Part shown: positions 36,001-45,507 of the stretch, one piece after another
How the letters are laid out: the number at the start of each line of letters is the position of its first letter
Position numbering within the stretch: position 1 is the first letter of the stretch
Assembly: GCA_002284615.2 (NCBI GenBank)
Contig: MU069463.1
Location: 545,700-591,520, forward strand
DNA: 45,821 bases
Source of the DNA: Dunaliella salina
Lineage: Eukaryota > Chlorophyta > Chlorophyceae > Chlamydomonadales > Dunaliellaceae
Reading direction: 5' to 3'
Translations under genes and position numbers: made by a program
Notes under the pieces: model-generated
The model's input: only the letters and a program-made list of their open reading frames with translations
Databases searched by the model: none
What the model was told of the DNA's origin: nothing

Positions 36001-38547
36001 ACAAGGAAGGGATGCTTGCTGGAGCCTCCTCTGAACGAAGAGGAGCGGCAAAAGGAGCAAAAGGCAGGACCAACCATTTTTGGCTACAGGTTGTCCGCTC
36101 ATTAGTTTATGCAGTGCTTGCAACGTTTTATTGTTGCTTCCCTGCTGCTTCACTGCTGCAGCTGCATTGCTGCTGGCAGCATGCACATGCACTAGGACTT
36201 CACAGCTCACAACTTGCAGGGCAAATAGAGGTGATTGCCCCGTGGGGACAAAAACATTTAGGGGGTTTCGTGATTGAGGTGGGAGCCATGAGAAAACTTT
36301 ATTTGCAGGGGTGCAGAATGATTACCTTTATATCACAGCTGGACAACTCCCACGCAAAAAGGGGTGTTTTTAATATGATCAATGCATAGGTGGGGACCAT
36401 TCTTGGACGGTCCAACTTGGTTTTAGAATGTAGCCTGCCTTACAAGCTGTCTAAAGCACTAGGGAAATTTTGTCCAAGATTTGGCCCTATTTGCCTAATT
36501 AGCCGCAGCATGAACCCTAGTTTTCACCACCAAATCTCCATATCTGACCACCCACTGCACCAAATTGGGTGATTTTTGTTGATTTAAAGTCCTTGTACCA
36601 AAAGAACATCATTGCAAAAAAAATGGGGTAAAAAGACCCAGTGGTTGGACAGATACAGAATTCCAGCCATTTCCCTTAGAGAAATTGCAGCACAGGGGGT
36701 GCCAAAAAGGTCAATTTTTGACTTTATCAGAAATAGGGGTAGATTTCTGAATATGCAGGATGTTAGCATCGCATAAGGGGGTTATAAACATAAAATTTTG
36801 GGAGTGAAAAAGGGTGCCAGGGTGGAGCTGTGGGCCATTTTAGGGTGATCTGAGGCCAGGAGAGTGATCTGGGAACCTTCGATTTTCATGATTTTTTGGT
36901 GGACATGATATTTTATGGAATAAAAATGGTTGGCATGGTTAGATTTGAGAAAAAAAAGTAAGGAAAGATCATGTTCAGCGATATGGGGGAGTTGTCCAAC
37001 TCTGCCTTTATATTCGGTATTTGACCAGAGGGGGGAAGCTGAGGCCCAAAATCAGGTGTTTTTGGCATGCTCCCCGCGCATGTTGTCCGTGACTAGCAAG
37101 GTTAGAACTTGGTTTCCTCTGGTAGCCTATGCTTTCTGCAGAACTAAGGTTTCAATCTTGCAATTCACGGACACCGTGCCTAATCAGCCGCGGCGTGAAC
37201 CCTAGTTTTTGGCACCAAATCTCCAGATCTGACCACCCACTGCGCCAAATTGGGTAAATTTAGGTGTTTGGAAGTCCTTGTAATTAAATAATATCATTGC
37301 AAAAGAAATGGAGTGAAAAGACCCAGTGGTTGGTGAGATACAGAATTTCAGCCATTTCCCTTGGAGAAAATCCAGCACAGGGGGTGCCAAAAAGGCCATT
37401 TTTTACTTTATTATTTCCTATTTTTGAATATGCAGGATGTTAGCAATGGATATAAGTGTTCTAAATACAAAATTTTGGGAGTGAAAAACGGTCCAGGGTG
37501 GAGCTGTGGGCCATTTTTGGGTGATCTGAGGCCTGGAGAGTGATCTGGGGTCCTCCGATTTTTGTCATTTTTTGGTGAAAGCAATATTATTATAAATAGT
37601 AATGGTTGGCATGGTCAGATTTGAGAAAGAAAAGTAGGAAAGAGCATGTCTGGCAAATTGGCTAGGTTCCCCCCTCTGGTACTTGACTGTCTTATATGTG
37701 CACATAACTGGGAAGCGCTTTCATTTCGGCATAATTCTGCTCTTGGTAAACCTCTCCACACTCCTAGGTATCTACATTTGGATTTGGGTAGGCATATGCA
37801 GAGGAACATTGCTTGCTTCCGATTGCACGCCCATAACCTTCGAGTTGCAACTCCTCATTGGCATAGACATGCACCTCAATGTGATTTATGTGATTCAGAA
37901 CAATGGCAGGATGAAAAGCACGTCATCTTTCTCTGCCCTTGCAACTTCCTGTGTTGTCTCAGAAGAAAGTATGCAAATCTTTTTAGTGCCTTTCCTGCTC
38001 ACAGAGTAGTGTCAAATGATACAGGATCTTTCTTTTTTTCTGATGCCTGCTCTCTGGATGTAGCTCGTTTTTTTCAAAATCAAGATACTCAGACTTATCG
38101 CTTCATCTCTGAGCTTATGGATTTGTTTCACCACACCGAGCAGCCAAACTTTCTGGCAGAAGGTTATGTTCCCTGGTAAACCTTGTAAACCTTATATGTG
38201 CACATGCACATAAATTGTGTTGCAAATGTAGGTATCGAATTACCTTAAAACATATGTATATGAACATTGAATGGCCATGTGACACCCCCTCCCCCTCCCC
38301 TTGTTTTTCTATCAGCTCCATGCGCTTTAAGCTGTTTGCTACAACACTCGCAGGCATTCCCATCCAGTACCCCCTTCAGATGGATGTGGACTGCAAACGC
38401 CCCACACTGCTGCCTGCCACCTTGCACTGTGCGCTGGATAAGCGCAGCAGCGATGCCAGCGGAGGCGCAGTGCGCTTTGCTGTGCTGACTGAGGATAAGG
38501 CAAAGGAGGTGTTGGTGGGCTCCCTCTTTAGGCCTGGTAGCCTGTGA
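26258..38547 (+). CDS. membrane-anchored MaoC-type hotdog acyl dehydratase, complete (340 aa)
   Basis: Predicted to hydrate/dehydrate (3R)-hydroxyacyl or enoyl thioesters. Nine exons join in frame: 26258-26364, 26516-26624, 27029-27166, 28358-28464, 29510-29570, 30131-30235, 34040-34130, 34616-34726 and 38354-38547 (TGA). Residues 2-26 are a hydrophobic helix (AWIGLILIGLAPIGALVLLG), a signal anchor. The N-terminal half-hotdog includes PLMYPICESF and AFPFSVL. The catalytic half has DTWKHKADVGRKYGALNGD followed by LNPIHLHPALSKMFGFKRPI and AHA. Asp239 and His244 form the D-x4-H pair of MaoC hydratases. The usual DYNPIH is DLNPIH here, and PIAHG is PIAHA. The end KRPTLLPATL with VLVGSLFRP matches the family's last strands. 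A two-half-domain layout is common in fungal, algal and actinobacterial relatives. Introns reach 3.8 kb and are packed with repeats. Confidence 0.94.
27300..27420 (-). repeat. LINE-related fragment
   Basis: AATGGGGATCTGGAGGGTTG followed by CACGCCCCTGGACACTC matches, in reverse, 41140-41200 (GGGGCATGGCTAGCAATCCT followed by CCAGATCCCCATT). A short piece of the same repeat as in the LINE cluster, lying in dehydratase intron 3. Confidence 0.6.
28498..28578. repeat. (TG)n microsatellite with one N
   Basis: About 40 TG units starting 33 bp after the donor at 28465 of the dehydratase exon. One undetermined base at 28552. Confidence 0.95.
29650..29865. repeat. 19-bp minisatellite
   Basis: Unit GAAGACGTTGGTACTCCTT with variants, in dehydratase intron 5. 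Preceded by a small duplication, near 29630-29710, of GCCxGGGACATGCAGTGATC. Confidence 0.9.
30003..30096. repeat. (CA)n microsatellite ending in an assembly gap
   Basis: About 27 CA units followed by 39 Ns (30058-30096). The dehydratase acceptor at 30130 lies 34 bp beyond the gap, so true intron length is uncertain but the exon is intact. Confidence 0.95.
30270..30765. repeat. 55-bp minisatellite
   Basis: Unit GTGATGTGATGATGTGTxTC followed by one to three TGCATGCCGTC blocks and CATTCC. Typical period 55 bp, about nine units. Length varies through the inner 10-11-bp GCATGCCGTCT sub-repeat. It begins some 35 bp after the dehydratase donor at 30236. Confidence 0.93.
30766..32060. other. intron sequence, no gene seen
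   Basis: Middle of dehydratase intron 6. There is a 157-codon plus-strand ORF at 31363-31836, but its composition and lack of motifs give no reason to call it a gene. Confidence 0.45.
32361..32785. repeat. tandem repeat, period 106-109 bp
   Basis: CAAGTGGAGGCxAxxTxCCx recurs at 32361, 32467, 32573 and 32682, each followed by a GGGCTGGTGC(A/G)AT core and CTCTGCACCCCATGTCTC. Four units in dehydratase intron 6. Confidence 0.9.
33000..33570. repeat. 28-bp repeat array with two orientation switches
   Basis: In 33131-33480 units of the type CGCAGCCCCATCCTGGTCCA followed by AGACGCAC run in one direction. In 33005-33130 and 33490-33570 the reverse complement (GTGCGTTTTGGACCAGGATG followed by GGACTGCA) appears instead. 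The array is thus tail-head-head-tail and can fold into hairpins. Confidence 0.85.
34795..35065. repeat. pentanucleotide purine tract (GGGAA)n then (GGAAA)n
   Basis: About 270 bp with almost only purines on the plus strand, first GGGAA units, then GAGGGGAAAA variants, then GGAAA units. A G run lies at 34755-34768, some 27 bp to its left. In dehydratase intron 8. The long minus-strand Phe-Pro-Leu-Ser frame here is an artefact of the repeat. Confidence 0.95.
35085..35168 (-). mobile_element. tRNA-like SINE head joined to the pentanucleotide tail
   Basis: On the minus strand, TGGTGCACTGG (35151-35141) fits a polymerase III A box and GGTTCGATTC (35114-35105) fits a B box, with GAGGTCCTGGGTTCGATT resembling a tRNA T arm (proline tRNAs are close). 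An anticodon-like hairpin CTCTT..GGGAG can form, but its loop has eight bases. Acceptor stem pairing is poor, so this is not a functional tRNA. Downstream on the same strand comes the (CCTTT)n tract, as in a SINE with a simple-repeat tail. Confidence 0.55.
35240..35670. repeat. tandem repeat of about 75-85 bp with an inner 25-bp expansion
   Basis: CTCCTGACTT(G/A)AA.G.A.CAGC blocks recur near 35280, 35350, 35430 and 35594, each with a TTTGGAAAxCAGG core. At 35465-35580 a CACAGCAGGTCTGCACAACA sub-unit is itself repeated five times. Confidence 0.85.
36365..36985 (+). repeat. R650 repeat, copy 3
   Basis: Full-length-looking copy with GCATAGGTGGGGACC, CCGCAGCATGAACCCTAGTT, AAAAGACCCAGTGGTTGG, GGTGCCAAAAAGGTCA and GGTGATCTGAGGCCAGGAG, ending TGGTTAGATTTGAGAAAA. 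Followed about 185 bp later by copy 4 in the same direction. Confidence 0.8.
37170..37640 (+). repeat. R650 repeat, copy 4
   Basis: Starts near AATCAGCCGCGGCGTGAACC and runs through the same series as copy 3, ending TGGTCAGATTTGAGAAAGAA. Its end is immediately followed by the LINE-B fragment at 37641, so LINE-B inserted into or beside it. Confidence 0.8.
37641..38195 (+). mobile_element. LINE-B 3' half, zinc-binding C-terminus
   Basis: One open frame (37646-38179, 177 codons) with RYLHLDLGRHMQRNIACFRL and a zf-RVT-like cluster, CDLCDSEQWQDEKHVIFLCPC (C-x2-C-x8-H-x4-C). It ends TEQPNFLAEGYVPW and a stop, then GTAAACCTTGTAAACCTT. This C-terminal zinc segment follows the reverse transcriptase in many plant and algal non-LTR retrotransposons. 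No reverse transcriptase is present: a typical 5'-truncated insertion, in dehydratase intron 8, 160 bp before the last exon. Confidence 0.8.
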
Positions 38548-39270
38548 GCTCAAGGATCGTGTGCAGCAGCTGTTAGATACACTGTTTTTGAGGAAGGAGC
38601 CATCAGTCAAAATGCATGACTGCAAGGCTATGAGTTAAGACTTCTTTTCTAAGCTGTTGGATACAGAGGTCCTTGTCTGTCCAGGGATTGGGCCATGCTC
38701 ATGCTACCTCCTGGTTGAAAATGCGGACAAAACTCAACATTTTATTTGATAACTTTCCTGATCCAGCAGAGAAACGGTGCACTATGTGCCAGGGAAAGAT
38801 GATTTACAGGTTTCCAGATTTAGAAAATGGACGTAATCAGAGGGACAGTGTTCTCTCTACCATTCTCATCGATGCGAGATACTGTATAAATGGTGAAGGA
38901 AGGCAGGAGGGTGTTGGAGCCTCTCAGGTCAATTAGTGAGTTCTTCAGGGAGTCCAACAGCTTCCAGGCATTATTGACTTTCCTGACAGCAGAAACATGG
39001 TTATGACTGCGGCACAGAAAAGCATCACACCTGTGCTGCAGAGCATGAGAGTCTAGAGCAGCGCACAGTTGTCTACAGCTGGAGGTGTTAGTAATTGTGG
39101 CTATCTGCGTTTGTCTGAGATTGTTGGTGAGGAATCACTGTCCTGGAACATTACCAGAGAAGCCGTATCTGGTTCGTAGGCAAAAGCCACCCCTGGAAGC
39201 TAGGATCATTTCTATACTGCAGAGAGCCAGCCCAACTTCCTGCGGGACGTACCGGAGTCCCTACTCAATA

Positions 39271-40020
39271 GAAAGGTTTACAAGGTTTACAAGGGAACAT
39301 AATCTTCAGCCAGATAGTTTGGCTGCTCGGTGTGGTGAAAGAAATTCATAAGCTCAGAGATGAGTCTGAGCATCTTGGTTTTGAAAAAAACGAGCTTCAT
39401 CCGGAGAGCGAGCATCAGGAAAAAAAAAGATCCTATATCATCTGACACTACTCTGTAAGCAGGGAACGCAGTCAAAAGATGTGCATACTTTCTTCCAAGA
39501 CAACATAGGGAGTTGCAAGGGCAGAGAATGATGCATGCTTTTCATCCTGCCATTGTTCAGAAACACATACATCACATTGAGGAGCATGTCCATGCCAATG
39601 AAATGTTTCAACTCGTAGTTTATGGGCGTGCAATCGGAAGCAAGCAATGTTTCTCTGCATGTGCCTACCCAAATCCAAATGCAGATACCTAAGAGTATGG
39701 AGAGGTTTACCAAGAGCAGAATTATGCCGGAAGGGAAGCGTACCCAGTTATGGTACATTGCTAACTTAATCAAATGAACACCATGTTCAGCCTGACTCAG
39801 GATCGGATCCTCAGTTGGCCATACGCTCCTATGCCTTTTCCGTAAACCAACCACAAAAACATGTATCCTAATGGGCTGGCCTGAGTACACGCAATGTGTG
39901 AAGTAGTTGCACCTGTCCAATCCCTGAAAAGCAGATATAAACTCTGACGCCCAACACTTACTACTCATGTCAATATCCGCTCCAAGCACCCTATGTGAAG
40001 TAATTAGTGCTGTTGCAGGC
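39271..40020 (-). mobile_element. LINE-B 3' half, second copy, frame-broken
   Basis: Same series as 37641-38195 in the opposite direction: LGRHMQRNIACFRLHAHKLR, CDVCVSEQWQDEKHASF, FHHTEQPNYLAEDYVPL, stop, then a (GTAAACCTT)2-type tail. It reads in three frames and so carries at least two frameshifts. It extends further 5' than the other copy (FTHCVYSGQPIRIHVFVVGL, SVWPTEDPILSQAEHG). Confidence 0.8.
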
Positions 40021-40104
40021 AAGGGTGGCAATATAAAGCCTGACAGCAGCTTGAAACCAAATAGAATTGTAATGGTTCAAACCCACATCCACGCAGCACA
40101 AGGA

Positions 40105-41640
40105 AAAGAAAAGGAAAACTATGCAGGCAGTGAAAACGCTCCCCACATCAATTATGGAAAAAGGGATGCCTAGGGCCGAGGCGCCGTATAACCCCTACAC
40201 CAAGAGGAAGCAAATGAAAGAAGTCAGTGGGGATCAAGAGGGTTACTAACAATAGCCCGTGCTTGACCTTGGTGATGAGAGTTGGGAAATGTTTTCTCGA
40301 GAGCGCGTCTAGTGCTAGCAAGTTTGTAAGCATACTGGACAGAATGAGAGTGAAGCTTCCGAGCAAGCTTGGTGGCCTTGCAAGTGTCAATCACCAAACT
40401 CCTTAAGAGGCTCCAAAGTGTGCGGGGTGCAGATGACTCCTCCCACACCTAGCAGGATAGTATGGAGGGTGACTTGAGCTGAAGCTCTAGAAAGATGACG
40501 GCAAAGGTCGCGGTGCAGCTGCTTGGAGGCCCGAAGTTGGCTGTAAGGCCGGGTGTCCTCACAGTATTTGACTTCTACAAGGTGGATGTGTCGCTGATCT
40601 GGGTGGAGCTGACTGGGGTCACGAGCCTTGAGTGTGGGTGGACTCCACTCAGAGTGCCCATGGCTGGCGCTGAGTCCTTCCTGTTCCCCCCGCGCCCCCC
40701 TGTACTTCTCAATTCATAACGTGGATTCGACCTTGGCGCCCTTTTCAGAGGAACAACTAATCGAGCATCAGGCCGGCTGGAAGTGACCCTATCCTTCTCA
40801 GGGAAGCGGTGCGGGAAAAAATATTTGGGAAGGGTCCTATTAGTAGCATGTTCTGGGATCTGTAGGTCTTGCAAGGCAAGACGGTCTGCTCTGCCAGTGT
40901 CCATGGAGGCAATACCTGCCCCAAGAGGGCCTTTGCTGATGGCTTTTAGGAGGATTCTGCTGGCAATATTATGTCGCTCAGTTACCATCAGAAAGCCAAA
41001 TCACTAGCATCCAAGCTCAGGGACCATGCCATCCAAAGATTATCCAACATCATTAACACTAGACATACACTTTGCTTTCAGAGGGCATCTGGAAGGGGGT
41101 TTGCTGGGCGCGGCGCGACGGCTGAGGATGGAAGAAGGAGAGTCCGAGCGCTCAGGGGCATGGCTAGCAATCCTCCAGATCCCCATTAGTTCTGTCTCTT
41201 GCTCTCTCCTAGGCTACCTTTGTCTAATTTAGAAGGAGGGCCTCCTGGTGAGGCCTCTAACTTTTGTTAGGGGTTCTTCCCTTTATGCACGCGGCCTTTG
41301 GCTTGCGTAGACTTTTTTTTCTTTTACTAGACATGATAGAATTTTTGTTTCCTGATAAGATGTAAAGGGCACAGTCAGGTTCCACACAGAGGGGGCATTG
41401 TAGGCTGGTGGAAATTTTGAAGCGCACCGCGTGTTTTTGATTGAAGAGGGTACCTGTGCGGTATTTGAAAATGTTGCACAGACCAATAATAATAGAAAGA
41501 AGAAGAAAAACTATGTAGTCAGAGGAACTCTCCCTACATCAATTAAAGAAAAGGAGACACATTGGCTCAATAAAGGGCCGTGTGCCCCCTCCACCACAAG
41601 GTATGAAAGAGAGAAAGCTAATGTGGATCTGGAGGTTTAC
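40105..41640 (-). mobile_element. decayed LINE-A relative(s)
   Basis: Minus-strand pieces resemble the 42004-43428 element: TERHNIASRILLKAISKGPL at 40980-40920 against TERHNIAGRMITKALSKCPV, ATNRTLPKYFFPHRFPEKDR against ASNRTLPAYFFPRNLPERKK, and APRTLWSLLRSLV near 40430 against EPRTVWQTLRSLV. Order and frame are broken, and two R120 copies (40105, 41500) flank the region. Probably two overlapping truncated copies. Confidence 0.7.
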
Positions 41641-42003
41641 TAGAAGCACCTGGCTTTAGAACCTGGCTGTGGGAAGTATTCTTGTTTTCGAAAGCGCGGC
41701 ATGTGGAGACCAGTTTGTGGGCATATTGAACAGAATGGGCATGAAACTGTTGAGCAAGCTTCGTGGCACGCTGGTGGTCCAATCCCAGTTGAAAAAAAAA
41801 ATAAAAGTTACCACGTCCACGGAGGCGTCCACCTTGCCAAGCGCCTTCCTTGCCTTACGACCAGGGTATGCTCAGTGTAAATAGCTCCACCTACACCCAG
41901 GAGAAGAGGGTGAATTGTAACGGCTTTAGCGTTAATAAGTTTACAATGGTCTGCTTTGCAGCGTTGAACTGATGCTCTAGCCTTGTGTCTTCACAGATCT
42001 GTT

Positions 42004-44319
42004 CTAGAACTTGATTTCTATTAGGTGCACATGACGTTCATTCACATGAAGTTCATGGGGTTGCCTCATGCGGCTAGTTCTGGTGGTCCTCCGTGAGGAG
42101 CTGCGCAAAGCGTGATGGGAATGGGTAGGAGAAACGCCGTTTGAAGTATGTTTGGCATTAAAAGGAGTGATCATAACAGCATCTCGTCGGCTGGAGTTGA
42201 GTTTTTTCCTCTCTGGAAGGTTACGAGGAAAGAAGTAAGCAGGTAAAGTTCTGTTTGAGGCATGTGTAGGGAGTTGGAGGTTGTGTTGAGCAAGCTTAAA
42301 ATTGTTCCCTATGTCTGTGTAGACCAGGCCTGCCCCTACAGGGCATTTGCTGAGGGCTTTTGTAATCATTCTGCCTGCAATGTTATGGCGTTCAGTTCTC
42401 ATGTTGGAGATGATATGATTTTGGCAGCCTGAGAGCATGTGTTGTGCGCTGTCCAAATGATGGCAGCCTGGGAGGGGGCAAGATGGATCAGTTGACTTCT
42501 TGAAACGTACTGCATGTTTTTGGTTGTAGAGGGTGCCTGTGCGGTACTGCAGGATGGTACGCTTCATGGGTACAGAGATGTTGGGCATATTTCTGAAGGC
42601 ATTGCTGATTTCTTTCATTTACTTGCAGTAATAGGTTTTGATAGTAAGAGTAGTAACCTGTTTTGGCATTGGCATATCCAAGCTTGTGCTTAGAATGCAT
42701 GTGGGATTTGAGAGCATCTTGAAGATTGGGAAGATAGGAAAATATTTGTAAATGGATTTCCACCAGGACCTGCACCAGGGATCTCAGTGTCTGCCACACA
42801 GTTCTGGGCTCGCTTTGCCTGATGCTTTGCAATGGCATCTGCACTTTCATTTCCAGCGATGCCAGCGTGGGACTCCACCTTGTAAATTCGAATTTTGGTA
42901 TGGAAGTCTCTAATGAGCGTTGAAATCATTTTGAGGACGTCTCCTTGGATATGCCTCAGATGTCTTTCAGGATAGAGAAGCTGTTTATGTATTTGATTGA
43001 AAGAGGTGAGGCTGTCTGATGGCAATATCTGCATATTTGGTGATGATAGCAACAATTGCTGCTAATTCAGCTCTAGTAATGTTAGTAATCCCAGCACCGT
43101 TTGGTTCTACAAAGTCCTTGCTGTCAGTGGACGGGCAGTAGACGCCTGCTCCAATTTCTTGCTTGCCGTTATGGACAAGGCAGCTGCCATCTGTGTATGC
43201 CCATGTCTTCCAGTCAGCAACTTTGAGAGTTAGGAGAGCAGTGGATTGGCTTGGCACCGAGTCTGTACCTTGGATACTCATGTGTGAATTCCTAGGCTGC
43301 TTGGAGACATGATGTTTGTCAAATGGGAGGCGTTCCAGTTTATTGAAACCTGGCATGTGAGCATGCATGGGATTTAGGACAGGGTGGCTGCTGACACTCT
43401 TGAGCTTCCACTCTGTGGCTTCTTCCAAATCTCCTTTCAGGCCCTGCAGCCAGTCTTTGTTATGGTTGTTAAGATAGACTCGAGCTGCAGTGTTCCAAAC
43501 AGCAAAGATACGAAGGTCCCAGGTATGCTTAGGTAAAGGTACCTCTTGGTTAGGGCAGGATTGAGGGGCACTGTAAATCAGTTTTTTGCGAGGTATGGTT
43601 CTAAGGTCGTAACAGAGGTGGGGGTAGGCAGTGACAAGATTGGACTAGGGGTTGGTTATCATGTTCTTATTCCAAGCCGGAAGGAACATGAATGTAGCAG
43701 TGGCCTCTGTGTTGAGAATGGCAGAGTAAATGGTATGTTGCAAAGCTTGGGTCATGATTCCCTCGTCATAAATGGGATGGCAGACTGAGAAGCCCGAGAA
43801 CTCGGACGAGAAAGCATTCTGCATGGCACCAAAAAGAGTGTCTCTGGAGTCCACACTCCAATAATTCTGGTATTGTGGGTTGTGGTCTAGTGGGGAGGCC
43901 ATTTTTTCTTGGGTTACCAAAGCCCATTTTTTAAAGGCAGTATGAATGTGAGTTGGAAGGGCTCTTGAAAAAGAGTCTTTGATCTTCTTGCTAGAGTACT
44001 TTTTTTTTCAAAGCATGGATTTGTGGGAAAGGAGTCCTTGCAGCTCAGTAGCAAAGTTGCCTAGAGCTGGTGTTATTTTCTCGTGCATGCCAGCAAGCTT
44101 GGCCCCATAACAGGTCCTGTAGAGGATTTGGAAGCAGTTTGGAGAAACACCGTTTGAGGGGCAGTATTTGGGGGAGGGGGTGTCCTTTTGGGCCTGCCGC
44201 CAAGAATTTTGACATGACGTTTGATTAAATCTTAACTGTTTTACCATACCCCTTGAAACAGGATTTCTGCAGGAAAAAATGGAGCAAAGTATAGTGCAAC
44301 CAAGGGCATGGTCTTCCAA
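42004..44319 (-). mobile_element. LINE-A: methyltransferase-like segment, RNase H and zinc knuckle, frame-broken
   Basis: Read on the minus strand. First comes FQILYRTCYGAKLAGMHEKI (44148 onward). After a frameshift comes NYWSVDSRDTLFGAMQNAF, FSVCHPIYDEGIMTQALQH and TATFMFLPAWNKNMITNP, then one stop at 43648 and SNLVTAYPHLCYDLRTIPRK. RNase H follows with AYTDGSC, RAELAAI, SDSL and ESHAGIAGNESADAIAKHQA, which supply its acidic residues and the late His/Asp. A frameshift near 43020 splits it. The C-terminus has CPLPGCHHLDSAQHMLSGC, a C-x4-C-x6-H-x4-C-like knuckle. No reverse transcriptase remains, consistent with 5' truncation. The CHPIYDE segment resembles the NPPY/NPPF loop of adenine methyltransferases; this is a tentative reading. 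Confidence 0.82.
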
Positions 44320-44454
44320 GCCCTCATTCTTGTTACAGGTATCAAGAGGGGGGTGAGAAATCAGGCTTTGCCGGCCTTCTTTGGTAATGGAGAAGCATCC
44401 TTATGGACCAGCCAGTCTTTCATTGGATCTCTGTTGCTGCTTGACAAATTTTCA

Positions 44455-44532
44455 AAAGTAGAAGCTTCTACACGAAGCAGCCAAACTATCTGGCTACAGA
44501 TTTTTTTCCTTTGTAAACCTTGTAAACCTTGA
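44455..44532 (+). mobile_element. LINE-B 3'-end fragment with tail repeats
   Basis: CGAAGCAGCCAAACTATCTG, then a T run and CTTTGTAAACCTTGTAAACC. About 75 bp, truncated just before the stop codon region. Confidence 0.7.
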
Positions 44533-44679
44533 AGCTTCTAGACCAGCAATTCCAGCCACAAGTCATTCAATACATTGGTTACTGAAAGACTTGCTGGGAA
44601 GCCACAAAAGAGCTGCACATCCACTCTGCAACAAGCATTAGACTTATCCATTCAGTCTTCATCAGAAACATTGATTGTG

Positions 44680-44790
44680 CTGAAAGAAAAGAAAACCTAC
44701 GCAGGCAGGGGGACCCTCCCTACATTGGTGCGCAGACTATCCTTACTATCCTTATGACCCCCACACCACAAGGTTCAGACTGAGAGAAGC
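44680..44790 (+). repeat. R120 repeat copy
   Basis: GAAAACCTACGCAGGCAGGG, then ACCCTCCCTACATTGGTGCG and CCCCCACACCACAAGGTTCA. Same series as 40105, 41500 and 22355. Confidence 0.7.
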
Positions 44791-44994
44791 ACGACACGCA
44801 AGAGAAAAGAGGACAGGTTCGGCAACAGAGAGCAAGATGGTATCTGAAAGAATGGAGTTCCAGACCTTCAACGATAAGCAGAGACCACACTGTTAAAATG
44901 AATCAGTAAATACAACATGCATGCCTCCTGCTGAAGAGTCTCAAAAAATATGGAGGGGAGTACTTCCACTTCTCCTGCCGCAAACTATCTAACC

Positions 44995-45507
44995 TCACTG
45001 CACATCTTGGACTCGCAGTACGAAGACTGAATTGCCACTGCTGTCCAGGATCCCTTGCTGTCCCAGTGCCTCATCTGGGCGGATTTTCATGCAAGCCTCA
45101 AACTCATGATCAAAGTGATCCATGTAACATGCCTCCCTCCCGGTACTTTTGACCTCTCTCATGGTCCCATTAGGCAATTTGTGGTACATGCTCATCACAG
45201 CACAGATGGCAGGGGCTGGAAAAATTCCACCAGAATGCACAGAAATATATACACAATCATCACGACCAAGTTTCCACCAGTGCCATTCCATCCAGAACCC
45301 CTTGACATAAAGCGTGGGTCCAAAACCATCAAACCCGATGTGAGCATAACTGAGGATGTGGTCGTCAGGAATTACCCATGTGAATTCAAAGCACTGCTGC
45401 CAGTGGAGCATATCTCTGATGTACACATTCGAGCAGGTTAGAATCAAAGAATGACAAATGTAGTAGATTTTCAAAATACATTCAAGTTTTTGAGAGAATC
45501 GCTGCAT
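44995..45507 (-). CDS. unrecognised coding-like segment, 3' end of a possible gene
   Basis: The frame reads QCFEFTWVIPDDHILSYAHI, FGPTLYVKGFWMEWHWWKL, VYISVHSGGIFPAPAICAVM, YMDHFDHEFEACMKIRPDEA and ends FVLRVQDVQ stop. Varied, tryptophan-rich composition suggests genuine protein. A plausible acceptor, CACTGGCAG, precedes CAGTGCTTTG at 45401, so the real exon may be 45401-44995. A second minus-strand frame at 45798-45541 (IPLLTQSFRFLVLPRFPFFQ, YGDLQLNLSIVARKGK) could be an upstream exon. The opposite strand is also open here. I do not recognise a family. Confidence 0.4.
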   Translation of the reverse strand: MQRFSQKLECILKIYYICHSLILTCSNVYIRDMLHWQQCFEFTWVIPDDHILSYAHIGFDGFGPTLYVKGFWMEWHWWKLGRDDCVYISVHSGGIFPAPAICAVMSMYHKLPNGTMREVKSTGREACYMDHFDHEFEACMKIRPDEALGQQGILDSSGNSVFVLRVQDVQ

